Under the pieces are notes generated by a model. That model did not search any database, was not told the DNA's origin, and saw nothing but the letters and a program-made list of their open reading frames with translations. Shown piece by piece: positions 49,240 to 58,477 of a stretch of DNA of 64,000 nucleotides (position 1 is the stretch's first letter; every line of letters starts with the position of its first letter). This DNA comes from Streptosporangium saharense. GTDB taxonomy: Bacteria; Actinomycetota; Actinomycetes; Streptosporangiales; Streptosporangiaceae. The stretch lies in contig NZ_JACHJP010000002.1 of NCBI RefSeq assembly GCF_014203715.1, positions 806,001-870,000 on the forward strand, read 5' to 3'. Made by a program: the position numbers and the translations under genes.

Positions 49240-49392
49240 GTGGATCCCCATCCGATGGACACGGCCGCCGAATCCGCAAGTTTCGCGGAACCGGGGACCC
49301 AAGTTTTTGGGGTGAATCAGCGCATAGGCGCTGTAGGACACTTTCCAGTCCGAACCCGTCAGCTAACCCGGTAGGCGGCATGGAAGCGACGC
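49240..49392 (+). promoter_or_regulatory. c-di-AMP (ydaO/yuaA) riboswitch
   Basis: The leader of the CHAP gene contains the ydaO signature blocks in order: CCGAATCCG (49269), GCGGAACCGGGGACCCAAG (49285-49303), GGGGTGAATC (49310-49319), GGACACTTTCCAGTCCGAAC (49336-49355), CCGTCAGCTAACC (49356-49368) and GGCGGCATGGAAG. This class binds c-di-AMP and normally turns off cell-wall hydrolase genes in actinomycetes. The stretch 48870-49239 upstream holds the presumed promoter and no gene. Confidence 0.9.
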
Positions 49393-49407
49393 AAGGAGCA
49401 ATACCCC

Positions 49408-50100
49408 ATGGCCAAGCACCGCCTTACCTCCACCCCCAAGACGCACTACCTGGCCCGTGTCATCCTCGGCACCACCATCGCTCTCAGCGGTGGGGTCATC
49501 GCCGCCCCCGCCTTCGCGGACACCCCCGAGCAGACCTCGGCCACCGTCCAGAACGCGAGCGCCGGCACCGCAAAGACCAGCCTCCAGACCGCGGCCGAGC
49601 GCCTGCCCAAGGTGTCCGCCCAGCAGATCCTGGACATCGCCTCCCGTCAGATCGGCGTCAGCGAGAACGCCCAGGGCGGCGGCACCAAGTTCCAGTCCTG
49701 GTACATGTCCACCGAGCGCGCCAGGGAGACCACGGCCCGCGACGGCGGCCGGATCCAGGACTACGCCAACGCCCCCTGGTGCGCGATGTTCGTCTCCTGG
49801 GTCGGCGAGCAGGCCGGCATCCGCCCCACCATGGGCTGGGACGCCTACACCGTCACCCACGCCAAGTGGTTCAAGGAGAACGGTCACTGGGGCACCGCCC
49901 CCAAGCCCGGCGCGGTCGTCTACTTCGACTGGCAGGGCAGCAAGGACATCGACGGGATCGACCACGTCGGCTTCGTGAAGCAGGACAACGGCAACGGCAC
50001 GATCACCACGATCGAGGGCAACACCGGCAACGGCAAGGTCGAGCAGCGCGTCCGTCCGACCTCCCAGGTCGTCGGCTACGGCTACCCGGTCTACAGCTGA
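49408..50100 (+). CDS. Secreted CHAP-domain peptidoglycan hydrolase
   Basis: A 230-aa exported protein: signal peptide (HYLARVILGTTIALSGGVIA, cleavage near AFADT), a linker, and a CHAP amidase/endopeptidase domain with catalytic Cys in NAPWCAMFVSWVGEQAG and His in DGIDHVGFVKQ, then VGYGYPVYS. CAAGGAGC precedes the ATG. Translation or transcription is governed by the upstream c-di-AMP riboswitch, coupling wall turnover to osmotic signalling. Confidence 0.93.
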   Translation: MAKHRLTSTPKTHYLARVILGTTIALSGGVIAAPAFADTPEQTSATVQNASAGTAKTSLQTAAERLPKVSAQQILDIASRQIGVSENAQGGGTKFQSWYMSTERARETTARDGGRIQDYANAPWCAMFVSWVGEQAGIRPTMGWDAYTVTHAKWFKENGHWGTAPKPGAVVYFDWQGSKDIDGIDHVGFVKQDNGNGTITTIEGNTGNGKVEQRVRPTSQVVGYGYPVYS

Positions 50101-50204
50101 CCCTCACCCCCTCCCCCGATCTCCCCTGTACGGCCCCCGCCGTACGACACCCCCCTCCGCGGCGGACACCCCGCCCGCCGCGGCGGTTGATCCCCCACAT
50201 CCGA

Positions 50205-50238
50205 AAAGGGTCGCGGCTCCCCCGAGCCGCGGCCCTTT
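50205..50238 (+). terminator. Terminator after the CHAP gene
   Basis: AAAGGGTCGCGGCTC pairs with GAGCCGCGGCCCTTT (one T-G wobble) around a CCCC loop, about 105 bases after the stop. Confidence 0.75.
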
Positions 50239-50262
50239 CGGCGTTCCGGTTTCCGGTCGTGG

Positions 50263-50276
50263 TGGGAGCGCTCCCA
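50263..50276. promoter_or_regulatory. CelR/CebR box 1
   Basis: TGGGAGCGCTCCCA is an exact match to the 14-bp palindrome bound by the cellulose-utilisation repressor CelR/CebR of actinomycetes. It lies 232 bases before cebE. Confidence 0.9.
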
Positions 50277-50391
50277 AAACACTCTGCGCCCGTTATGGGG
50301 TTTTTATGCCCATAAATCCTGAGAAAAGCGGGTGACCGTAACGGTTGCATCTCGGCGTATTGACGCCAGGCCCGCCGTGGGCCACGCTTCG

Positions 50392-50405
50392 TGGGAGCGC
50401 TCCCA
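50392..50405. promoter_or_regulatory. CelR/CebR box 2
   Basis: A second exact TGGGAGCGCTCCCA, 129 bases downstream of the first and about 100 bases before the cebE start. Two sites suit a looped or cooperative repression of the cebEFG operon. Confidence 0.9.
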
Positions 50406-50507
50406 GCACGCTGAGGAACCGCCTCGTCGCGGAATCGTATCTGTCGGGGACCGTCCGCGGCGACCACCTCCCACCTATTCGGGCGACCAACCTGAGAGGG
50501 GTCCGGA

Positions 50508-51842
50508 ATGTTGAACGACAGGCGGCGTGGCAGGCTCGCCGCGGTCACGACGATGACGGCCGTCGCGCTGGCCTTGACCTCGTGCGGCTCCGGCCAGGCG
50601 GACGGCCCCGCGTCCACGGCGGCGGAACCGGTCGTCATCACCGTCCACACCTTCGGCGGCGGCGAGAACTTCGGCTACGACAAGGCCGCGGCGACCTGGA
50701 ACGCCGCCCACCCCGGCATCCAGATCAGGTACCAGAACCTGACCGACCGCTTCGAGGACGTCTACCTGCCCCAGTTGCTCCAGCGGCTGCAGGCGGGCAG
50801 CGGCGCGGCCGACGTGGTCGCCCTGGACGAGGGCGCGATGGGCCTGATGAAGGCCCGGCCGCAGTTCTTCACCGATCTCGGGCAGTACGGCCTCGGCAGC
50901 CGCAAGGCCGACTTCCCCCCGGCGAAGTGGGACAACGGCGTCAACGCCGAGGGGAAGCTGTTCGCCCTCGGCACCGACATCGGCGGCATGACCATGTGCT
51001 ACCGCACCGACCTGTTCGAGAAGGCGGGCCTGCCCACGGACCGCGAGGAGGTCGGCAAACTCTGGCCCGACTGGGCGTCCTTCATGGAGGTCGGCAAGAA
51101 GTTCCAGGCCGCCAACCCCGGCAAGGACGACCCGCGCTTCCTCGACGGCCCGAACACCCTCTACAACGTGATCCTCGCCCAGGAGGCGCAGAGGAACGGC
51201 GACATCACCTACATCGACAAGGCCAACAAGCTCGTCATCGACACCAACCCCGCTGTGAGGACCGCCTTCGACACGGTCAGGAGCTTCAGCGAGGCCGGGC
51301 TGACCGCCAAGCTGGCCTCCTTCACCCCGCCGTGGAACGCCGCTATCAAGAAGGGCGGCTTCGCCACGATGGGCTGCCCCGCCTGGATGCTCGGCGTGGT
51401 CTCCGGCGCGGCGGGCGACTCGGGCAAGGGGAAGTGGGACGTCGCGACGGTGCCGGGTGGCGCCGGGAACTGGGGTGGTTCCTACCTCGCAGTCACCAAG
51501 CAGTCCAAGCATCCCAAGGAGGCCGCCGAGGTGGTGAACTACCTCACCGGCAAGGAGGGGCAGATCATGGCCTTCCAGGAGGCCGCCGCCTTCCCCAGTT
51601 CCCTGCCCGCCCAGCGGGACCCGGCGGTCGGCGACCTGAGGAACCCGTTCTTCAACGACGCGCCGACCGGAAAGATCTTCGGCGCGTCGGTCGAGAACCT
51701 GCGGCCGGTCTTCCTCGGCGAGAAGCACGCCCAGGTGAAGACCGCGGTCGAGAAGATCCTTGAGGGCATGGACCAGGGCTCGGTCCCCTACGACCAGGCC
51801 TGGCAGAGGTTCCTCGACGCCGGGGTCAAGGCCGCGGGCTGA
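50508..51842 (+). CDS. cebE: Sugar ABC transporter binding lipoprotein (cellobiose type)
   Basis: A 444-aa extracellular solute-binding lipoprotein: basic start, hydrophobic TAVALALTSCGSG with lipobox Cys, then a family 1 binding fold (ITVHTFGGGENFGYDKAAAT, DVVALDEGAMGLMKARP, ALGTDIGGMTMCYRTDLFEK). First gene of cebEFG-bglC-celR, under two CelR boxes. Cellobiose/cello-oligosaccharide specificity is inferred from the boxes and the GH1 beta-glucosidase partner. No ATPase gene lies in the operon; the MsiK-like ATPase at 30750 may serve it. Confidence 0.88.
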   Translation: MLNDRRRGRLAAVTTMTAVALALTSCGSGQADGPASTAAEPVVITVHTFGGGENFGYDKAAATWNAAHPGIQIRYQNLTDRFEDVYLPQLLQRLQAGSGAADVVALDEGAMGLMKARPQFFTDLGQYGLGSRKADFPPAKWDNGVNAEGKLFALGTDIGGMTMCYRTDLFEKAGLPTDREEVGKLWPDWASFMEVGKKFQAANPGKDDPRFLDGPNTLYNVILAQEAQRNGDITYIDKANKLVIDTNPAVRTAFDTVRSFSEAGLTAKLASFTPPWNAAIKKGGFATMGCPAWMLGVVSGAAGDSGKGKWDVATVPGGAGNWGGSYLAVTKQSKHPKEAAEVVNYLTGKEGQIMAFQEAAAFPSSLPAQRDPAVGDLRNPFFNDAPTGKIFGASVENLRPVFLGEKHAQVKTAVEKILEGMDQGSVPYDQAWQRFLDAGVKAAG

Positions 51843-51911
51843 CCCCTGTCCCCCACCGGCCCCGGGGGTTCCGGGGCCGGACCCGTCGAAGGTCCGCTGA
51901 AAGGCCGGTCA

Positions 51912-52868
51912 ATGACCCTGCACGCCGAAACCCCGGCCAAGACCGGGTCGCGCGCCGTACGGAGACGGGATGGTGCGCTGTTCACCCGGTTCGACCTGCT
52001 GGTCACCCCCTATCTCTTTGTCTCGCCGTACTTCGTGTTGTTCGTCCTCTTCGGGGTCTTCCCGCTCGGCTACACCCTCTGGGTCTCCTTGCACGACTGG
52101 GAGCTCGCCGGGAGCAGGACCTTCGTGGGGGCGGGCAACTACCTGTCCCTGGTCGCCGACGAGGCGTTCTGGAACGCGGTGGTCAACACGCTCGGGATGT
52201 TCGTCCTCTCGACGGTCCCGCAGCTCGTCCTGGCGCTGCTGCTGGCCAACGCCCTCAACAAGCGCATCCGGGGCAGGCTCGCCCTGCGCATGGGGGTGCT
52301 GCTGCCGCTGGTCACCTCGGTCGTCGCGGTCGCCGTCGTCTTCACCCAGCTCTACGGGCGCGACTACGGCATGGTCAACTGGTTCCTCGGCCTGTTCGGG
52401 GCCGACGCGGTCAACTGGCAGAACGAGAAGTGGTCCGCGTGGATCGCGATCTCCACGATGGTCGACTGGCGCTGGACCGGCTACAACGCGATCATCCTGC
52501 TGGCCGCCATGCAGACCATCCCCAGGGACCTGTACGAGGCGGCCGCCCTCGACGGCGCGAGCGCCAGGCGGCAGTTCTGGCGGATCACCGTCCCGATGCT
52601 GCGCCCGACGATCGTCTTCGTCGTGTTCGTCTCGACCATCGGCGGCCTGACGCTGTTCACCGAGCCGGTCATGTTCGACGGCAACCCGACGATGAGCGGC
52701 GGCGCGACCGGTCAGTACCAGACGGTGGCGATGTTCGTCGTCAAGGAGGCCTTCCGCGACTTCGACCTCGGGTACGCCGCTGCCGCCGCCTGGCTGCTGT
52801 TCGTGCTGATCCTGCTCGGCACGCTCGTCAACCACCTGCTCACCCGCCGGATCGGAGGCGCCCGATGA
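51912..52868 (+). CDS. cebF: Sugar ABC transporter permease
   Basis: A 318-aa inner-membrane protein with about six helices (YLFVSPYFVLFVLFGVFPLG; LVTSVVAVAVVFTQLYG; TIVFVVFVSTIGGLTLF; WLLFVLILLGTLVNHLL) and the EAA loop LYEAAALDGASARRQFWRIT. AAGG precedes the ATG. Its stop overlaps the cebG start (ATGA). Confidence 0.93.
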   Translation: MTLHAETPAKTGSRAVRRRDGALFTRFDLLVTPYLFVSPYFVLFVLFGVFPLGYTLWVSLHDWELAGSRTFVGAGNYLSLVADEAFWNAVVNTLGMFVLSTVPQLVLALLLANALNKRIRGRLALRMGVLLPLVTSVVAVAVVFTQLYGRDYGMVNWFLGLFGADAVNWQNEKWSAWIAISTMVDWRWTGYNAIILLAAMQTIPRDLYEAAALDGASARRQFWRITVPMLRPTIVFVVFVSTIGGLTLFTEPVMFDGNPTMSGGATGQYQTVAMFVVKEAFRDFDLGYAAAAAWLLFVLILLGTLVNHLLTRRIGGAR

Positions 52869-53698
52869 GCCGCCCAGGGGACGCGGGACCGCTGACGAGG
52901 GCCACGCTCGCCCTCGCCGTCGTGGTCTCGGCCTTTCCCGTCTACTACATGTTCGTCATGGCCACCCGGACCAACGAGGAGGCGATCGACGTCCCCCCGC
53001 CGCTGCTGCCCGGCGGCCACCTGGGGGAGAACGTCGCCCGGCTGCTCTCGACCGAGGACGCCCACTTCCTCACCGGCCTGGTCAACTCGGCAGTCGTCTC
53101 GGTCACCGTGACCGTCTCTGTGGTCCTCATCTCCACGCTGGCCGGGTTCGCCTTCGCCAAGCTGCGTTTCCGGGGCGGGCGGGTGCTGCTCGGGCTGGTC
53201 CTGGTGACGATGATGGTCCCGCTCCAGCAGATGGGCGTGGTCCCGCTGTACGAGCTCATGGTCGCCCTCGGCTGGACAGGCCAGCTCAGGGCGGTGATCC
53301 TGCCCTTCCTGGTCAACGGGTTCGGGGTCTTCATGATGACCCAGTACGTCTCCCAGGCCGTGCCGGACGAGCTGGTCGAGGCCGCCCGCGTGGACGGCGC
53401 CTCGACCGTGGGCGTCTACGCCCGGGTGATCCTGCCCGCCCTCAGGCCGGGCATGGCCGTACTGGCCCTGCTGGTCTTCATGCAGACCTGGAACGAGTTC
53501 ATGTGGCCGCTGATCGTGCTGGACCCGGACAACCCCGTGGTGCAGACCTCGATCGCCGCGCTCAACCAGGCCCACGGCACCGACTACGTCATGTTGTTCA
53601 CCGGCACGGCGGTCTCGGTCCTGCCTCTCTTCGTTGTTTTCGTCGTGTTCGGCCGTCAGATCGTCGGCGGTCTCATGGAAGGTGCGGTCAAGGCGTGA
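52865..53698 (+). CDS. cebG: Sugar ABC transporter permease
   Basis: A 277-aa permease of the MalG type: first helix LALAVVVSAFPVYYMFVMAT, then VTVTVSVVLISTLAGFAFAK, the EAA loop LVEAARVDGASTVGVYARVI, and final TGTAVSVLPLFVVFVVFGRQ. It pairs with CebF in the importer. Its stop overlaps the bglC start (GTGA). Confidence 0.93.
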   Translation: MSRPGDAGPLTRATLALAVVVSAFPVYYMFVMATRTNEEAIDVPPPLLPGGHLGENVARLLSTEDAHFLTGLVNSAVVSVTVTVSVVLISTLAGFAFAKLRFRGGRVLLGLVLVTMMVPLQQMGVVPLYELMVALGWTGQLRAVILPFLVNGFGVFMMTQYVSQAVPDELVEAARVDGASTVGVYARVILPALRPGMAVLALLVFMQTWNEFMWPLIVLDPDNPVVQTSIAALNQAHGTDYVMLFTGTAVSVLPLFVVFVVFGRQIVGGLMEGAVKA

Positions 53699-55113
53699 CC
53701 ACGCAGCAGAAACAGGGTCAGGAGCTGAGGTTCCCCGCGGACTTCGCCTGGGGGGCGGCCACCTCCGCCTACCAGGTCGAGGGCGCCGCCTTCGAGGACG
53801 GGCGCGGCACGTCCATCTGGGACACCTTCGCCCGTCAGCCGGGACGGGTGGTGAACGGCGAGAACGCCGACGTCGCCGCCGACCACTACCACCGCTACCG
53901 CGACGACGTCGGGCTGATGGCCAGGCTCGGCCTGGGCGCCTACCGCTTCTCCGTCTCCTGGCCGCGTGTCCAGCCCGACGGCGCCGGGGCGGTCAACCGG
54001 CGGGGGCTCGACTTCTACAGCAGGCTGGTCGACGAGCTGCTCGGCCAGGGGATCGACCCGTGGGTGACGCTCTACCACTGGGACCTGCCCCAAGCCCTTG
54101 AGGACGCGGGTGGCTGGCCCGAGCGGGACACGGCCCTGCGCTTCGCCGACTACGCGGCGGCCGTACACGACGCGCTCGGGGACCGGGTGCGCAACTGGGC
54201 CACGGTCAACGAGCCGTGGTGCGCGGCCTTCCTGGGCTACGCCTCCGGGGAGCACGCCCCGGGACGGCGGGAGCCCGCGCTGGCTGTGCGCGCGGCCCAC
54301 CACCTGCTGCTCGGCCACGGGCTCGCCATGGCGGCCATGCGCGCCCGGCGGCCGGACAGCAGGATCGGCGGCTGCGTCAACCTCTACGCCGTCTCGGCGC
54401 TGTCGCGCTCCCCCGAGGACCTGGACGCCGCCCGCCGCGTCGACGGCCTGCAGAACCGCCTGTTCCTGGACGCCCTGCTCAGGGGGGAGTATCCGGCGGA
54501 CGTCCTGGCCGACCTCGGGGAGCCCGGCGGGCTGGCGGCGGAGGGGGACATGGAGATCATCTCCGCCCCGATGGACATGCTGCTGATCAACTACTACAGC
54601 CGGTTCACCGTCTCCGGGACGTCCGGTGGCGCGGTCTCCGCCGCGGCGGCGCCGACGGGCACCGGCTCGCCCTGGGTGGGCAGCGAGCACGTCTCCTTCG
54701 CGGAGAGCGGGCGTCCCGTCACCGGCATGGGCTGGGAGATCGACCACGACGGGCTGCGCGAGGTCCTGCTGCGGGTCGCCAGGGACTATCCGGGGATCCC
54801 GCTGGTCGTCTCGGAGAACGGCGCCGCCTTCGACGACGCCCCCGACGCCGACGGCTTCGTGCGCGACCCGGAGCGCAGGGACTACATCGAGGCCCACCTG
54901 CGCGCCTGCCACGCGGCGATCACGGACGGGGTGCCGCTGGTCGGCTACTTCGCCTGGTCGCTGCTGGACAACTTCGAGTGGGCCTGGGGATACGGCAAGC
55001 GGTTCGGGCTGGTGCGCGTCGACTATCCCACGCAACGCAGAGTTCCCAAGGAGAGCGCTCTTTGGTATGCCGAGACAATCAGGCGTGGAGGCCTGACCGG
55101 TCCGACAGAATGA
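53695..55113 (+). CDS. bglC: GH1 beta-glucosidase
   Basis: A 472-aa retaining beta-glucosidase: opening FPADFAWGAATSAYQVEGAA, acid/base Glu in TVNEPWCAAF, nucleophile Glu in LVVSENGAAFDD, and WSLLDNFEWAWGYGKRFG near the end. No signal peptide, so it hydrolyses imported cellobiose inside the cell. GTG 53695 overlaps the cebG stop, and its own stop overlaps an in-frame ATG of the LacI gene. Confidence 0.96.
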   Translation: MTTQQKQGQELRFPADFAWGAATSAYQVEGAAFEDGRGTSIWDTFARQPGRVVNGENADVAADHYHRYRDDVGLMARLGLGAYRFSVSWPRVQPDGAGAVNRRGLDFYSRLVDELLGQGIDPWVTLYHWDLPQALEDAGGWPERDTALRFADYAAAVHDALGDRVRNWATVNEPWCAAFLGYASGEHAPGRREPALAVRAAHHLLLGHGLAMAAMRARRPDSRIGGCVNLYAVSALSRSPEDLDAARRVDGLQNRLFLDALLRGEYPADVLADLGEPGGLAAEGDMEIISAPMDMLLINYYSRFTVSGTSGGAVSAAAAPTGTGSPWVGSEHVSFAESGRPVTGMGWEIDHDGLREVLLRVARDYPGIPLVVSENGAAFDDAPDADGFVRDPERRDYIEAHLRACHAAITDGVPLVGYFAWSLLDNFEWAWGYGKRFGLVRVDYPTQRRVPKESALWYAETIRRGGLTGPTE

Positions 55114-55130
55114 AGTCCGGAGAATCTTTC

Positions 55131-56153
55131 ATGGGGGCGAGAAACATGAACGGCGACCGTCGTCCGACCCTTGAGGCGGTCGCGGCCCTGGCCGGGGTCG
55201 GACGTGGCACGGTCTCGCGGGTGATCAACGGTTCGCCGAAGGTGAGTGAGAAGGCCCGCGACGCCGTACAGCAGGCGATCAGGGAGCTCGGCTACGTCCC
55301 GAACCGGGCGGCCCGCACGCTGGTCACCCGGCGCACGGACACCGTCGCGCTGGTGGTCTCCGAGTCGGAGCTGCGGGTGTTCGACGAGCCCTACTTCGCC
55401 GGGACCATCCGCGGCATCGGCTCGGCGCTGTCGGAGACGGGCCTGCAGCTCATCCTGACGATGGCCCAGTCGCGGCAGGACCACGAGCGCCTTGAGCACT
55501 ACCTGACGGGCCAGCACGTGGACGGGGTGCTGCTGATCTCGCTGCACGGGGCCGACCCGCTGCCCGGCAGGCTTGAGGAGATGGGGGTGCCGACCGTCAT
55601 CGGCGGCAAGCCCGTCGGGCTCGACCCCTACTGTTACGTGGACGTGGACAACAGGGCCGGGGCCAGGCAGGCGGTGAAGTACCTCCTGGGCAGGGGCCGT
55701 GGGCGGATCGCCACCATCGCGGGCCCGCAGGACATGGGGGTCGGTGTCGACCGGCTCGCGGGCTACCGTGACGCGCTGATCGCCACGGGCATGCCGGAGA
55801 TCGTGGCCTACGGCGACTTCAGCGAGGAGAGCGGCGCGCGGGCCATGCTGGGGCTCCTGGCCGAGCATCCGGAGCTGGACGCGGTCTTCACGGCCTCCGA
55901 CCCGATGGCGCTCGGCGCGCTGCGGGTGCTGCGGCAGGAGGGCAGGGACGTGCCCGGCGACGTGGCGGTTGTCGGGTTCGACGACTCGCCCGCCGGGGCC
56001 CATTCCTCCCCCCCGCTGACCACCGTGCACCAGCCGACCGAGACGATGGGGCGTCAGATGGCCCAGCTCCTGGTCGCCCGCATCAACGGCGAGCACCTCG
56101 ACCAGCCGGTGGTGATCCTCGACACGCACCTGGTGGAGCGAGCCTCCGCCTGA
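55131..56153 (+). CDS. celR: LacI family repressor of the cellobiose operon (CelR/CebR)
   Basis: A 340-aa LacI protein: HTH (TLEAVAALAGVGRGTVSRVI, NGSPKVSEKARDAV), hinge helix (NRAARTLVTRRTDTVALVVS) and effector domain (FDEPYFAGTIRGIGSALSET, GGKPVGLDPYCYVDVDN, FTASDPMALGALRVLRQEG, VAVVGFDDSPAGAHSSPPL). The first helix lines up with CelR, which binds the two boxes upstream of cebE. Start choice is 55131 with GGAGAAT; ATG 55110 (overlapping bglC) and ATG 55146 are in frame. Cellobiose is the expected inducer. Confidence 0.92.
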   Translation: MGARNMNGDRRPTLEAVAALAGVGRGTVSRVINGSPKVSEKARDAVQQAIRELGYVPNRAARTLVTRRTDTVALVVSESELRVFDEPYFAGTIRGIGSALSETGLQLILTMAQSRQDHERLEHYLTGQHVDGVLLISLHGADPLPGRLEEMGVPTVIGGKPVGLDPYCYVDVDNRAGARQAVKYLLGRGRGRIATIAGPQDMGVGVDRLAGYRDALIATGMPEIVAYGDFSEESGARAMLGLLAEHPELDAVFTASDPMALGALRVLRQEGRDVPGDVAVVGFDDSPAGAHSSPPLTTVHQPTETMGRQMAQLLVARINGEHLDQPVVILDTHLVERASA

Positions 56154-56174
56154 CCCCCCGGCGAAAGGACAGTT

Positions 56175-57056
56175 GTGTCCCGGCAGTTCATCCTTCGTGG
56201 CGGCGACATGTACGCCGAGGTCAGCCAGTTCGCGGCGGCCGTGCGCGTGCTCAGGCACGACGGTCGCGACCTGGTCGCGGGCTGGCCGCCTGAGGGACCC
56301 GTCCCCTTCTACAGCGGCACCCTGCTGGCTCCCTGGCCCAACCGGATCGACGGGGCGCGCTACACCTTCGGCGGCGTGACCCACCACCTCACGATGAACG
56401 AGGAGGCCAGGGGCAACGCCCTGCACGGGCTGGTCGCCGACGTCAGGTGGCTGCCCGTCGAGATGGGCCCCTCCCACGTACGGCTGGCGCACACGATCAC
56501 CCCGTCGCCCGGTTACCCGTTCACCCTGGACCTGCGGGTGCTCCACCACCTGACCCCCGAGGGCCTGACCACCACGCTGACCGCGGAGAACACCGGCGAG
56601 CGGGCCGCGCCGTACGGCTGCGCGCCGCATCCCTGGCTGTTCGCGGGCGAGGACGTGGAGGACTACGAGCTCCTGATGCCCGCGGACCGGGTGCTGCTGC
56701 CCGACGAGCGGATGCTTCCCGCCTCCCTTGAGGACGTCTCCGGCACGCCGTACGACTTCAGGAAACCGAGGCGGCTCGGCGCCGAGGCTGTCGACCACAC
56801 CTTCACCGGGCTGCGGGCCGAGGAGGACGGGCTGGTCAGGGTGCGGGTGCGCGGTCCCGAGGGCGGGGTCGAGCTGAGCTGGCGGGCCGCCGAGCTGCCG
56901 TGGGCGCAGGTGTGCAGCGGCACCGGGTTCGGCTACCGGGGGCTGGCGGTCGAGCCGATGACCTGCCCGCCCGACGCCTTCAACTCGGGCGTCGACCTGG
57001 TCGTGCTCAGGCCCGGCGAGACTGCCGAGACCTCCTGGACGCTGGCGCCGCTCTGA
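56175..57056 (+). CDS. Aldose 1-epimerase family protein
   Basis: A 293-aa galactose-mutarotase-fold protein: LLAPWPNRIDGARYTFGG, LTMNEEARGNALHGLVADV, GCAPHPWLFAG, VDHTFTGL (His/Asp region) and VCSGTGFGYRGLAVEPMTCP with the catalytic Glu of VEPMTCPPDAFN. GTG 56175 follows AAGGA. Probably the last gene of the ceb operon, interconverting anomers of the glucose released by BglC. Confidence 0.88.
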   Translation: MSRQFILRGGDMYAEVSQFAAAVRVLRHDGRDLVAGWPPEGPVPFYSGTLLAPWPNRIDGARYTFGGVTHHLTMNEEARGNALHGLVADVRWLPVEMGPSHVRLAHTITPSPGYPFTLDLRVLHHLTPEGLTTTLTAENTGERAAPYGCAPHPWLFAGEDVEDYELLMPADRVLLPDERMLPASLEDVSGTPYDFRKPRRLGAEAVDHTFTGLRAEEDGLVRVRVRGPEGGVELSWRAAELPWAQVCSGTGFGYRGLAVEPMTCPPDAFNSGVDLVVLRPGETAETSWTLAPL

Positions 57057-57139
57057 ACGCCCGGGGATTCCGCACGGGACACGAGGGGACGGTTTCCTTC
57101 GGGACCGGCCTGTGCGAGAATTTCATTGGGTGATGAATT

Positions 57140-58342
57140 ATGAGTCAGAACACATGCGTGATCGCGGGGGGCGGCCCCGCCGGGGCCGTGCTCGCGCTGT
57201 TGCTGGCCAGGGCGGGCGTCCAGGTGACGCTGCTGGAGAAGCACTCCGACTTCCTGCGCGACTTCAGGGGTGACACCATCCACCCCTCGACGCTGCAGGT
57301 CCTGGACGAGATCGGCCTCGCCGAGGAGTTTCTGCGGCTGCCGCACCACAAGGCCCACACCATGGCCATGCACACCGACGAGGGGACGAGGCCGATCGCC
57401 GACCTGTCCAAGTTGAGGGGTGAGTATCGCTACATCGCCTTCGTCCCGCAGTGGGACTTCCTCAACCTGGTGACCGGTGCCGCCGCGCGCTACCCCACCT
57501 TCCGGCTCATCATGAACGCCGAGGTGCACGACGTGATCCGGGAGGGCGACGCGGTGCGCGGGGTCCGCTACCGCGACCCCGACGGCGAGCACGAACTGCG
57601 CGCGACACTGACCGTCGCCGCCGACGGCCGCCACTCGGACGTACGGCGCGCCGCCGGGCTCGTCCCGGTCGAACACGGCGTGCCGATGGACGTGGTGTGG
57701 TTCCGGCTGCCGCGCGAGGAGAGCGACCCGGACGAGACGTTCCTGCGTCTTTCGTCCGGCAGGCTCATGGTGGTGATCGACCGGGGAACCTACTGGCAGC
57801 TGGCCTACGCCATCCCCAAGGGCGGCTTCGACGCGCTGCGGGCAGACGGCATCGGGACGCTCAGGCGGCAGGTGGCGGAGCTGCTGCCCTTCCTCGCCGA
57901 CCGCACCGGGCGGCTGACCGGCTTCGAGGACGTCAGCGTGCTCTCGGTCGCGCTCAACCGGCTGCGCCGCTGGCACCGGCCCGGCCTGCTCGTCATCGGG
58001 GACGCCGCGCACGCCATGTCGCCGGTCTTCGGCGTCGGCATCAACCTGGCCGTGCAGGACGCGGTCGCCGCGGCGAACCTGCTGGCCGGACCGCTGGCCT
58101 CCGGCGCGGAGATCCCCGAGTCACTGCTGGCCAGGGTGCAGCGTCGCCGTACGGTGCCGACCGTGGTGACCCAGTTCGCCCAGCGGGTGGTGCAGAACCG
58201 GCTGATCCGGCCCACGCTGGCCGGGCGAGGCGCCCCCGCGGGGCTGCCGCGTGATCTCGCTCACCTTCCCGTGGCCGGCGCCCTGGCCCGCCGTTTCATC
58301 GGTCTCGGCGTCCTTCCCGAACACGTCAAGAGCCCCTCGTGA
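57140..58342 (+). CDS. FAD-dependent monooxygenase (group A aromatic hydroxylase type)
   Basis: A 400-aa flavoprotein: GxGxxG in CVIAGGGPAGAVLALLLARA, LLEKHSDFLRDFRGDTIHPS (second FAD region), DG motif in VAADGRHSDVRRAAGLV, and the third motif LLVIGDAAHAMSPVFGVGIN. This is the p-hydroxybenzoate hydroxylase-like group. RBS is weak (GGTGA at suitable distance). Substrate not predicted; antibiotic inactivation or aromatic catabolism are both possible. Confidence 0.85.
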   Translation: MSQNTCVIAGGGPAGAVLALLLARAGVQVTLLEKHSDFLRDFRGDTIHPSTLQVLDEIGLAEEFLRLPHHKAHTMAMHTDEGTRPIADLSKLRGEYRYIAFVPQWDFLNLVTGAAARYPTFRLIMNAEVHDVIREGDAVRGVRYRDPDGEHELRATLTVAADGRHSDVRRAAGLVPVEHGVPMDVVWFRLPREESDPDETFLRLSSGRLMVVIDRGTYWQLAYAIPKGGFDALRADGIGTLRRQVAELLPFLADRTGRLTGFEDVSVLSVALNRLRRWHRPGLLVIGDAAHAMSPVFGVGINLAVQDAVAAANLLAGPLASGAEIPESLLARVQRRRTVPTVVTQFAQRVVQNRLIRPTLAGRGAPAGLPRDLAHLPVAGALARRFIGLGVLPEHVKSPS

Positions 58343-58477
58343 ACCCGCAACGGATCTTCGGCCACCTCACGGCCCCTCACTCGCGGGCCCCCTGACACCT
58401 TCAGGGGAACAAAGAGGTTCTCAATCTGTGGACGTTGAGGTGGGTTCGTCCACGAGGTTGCAATAGCCTGGTATGTC

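Noticed and set aside
50263-50405. Idea that TGGGAGCGCTCCCA repeats were part of a transposon end
   Set aside because: They match the known CelR/CebR operator exactly and sit upstream of a cellobiose operon with its own LacI-type repressor.
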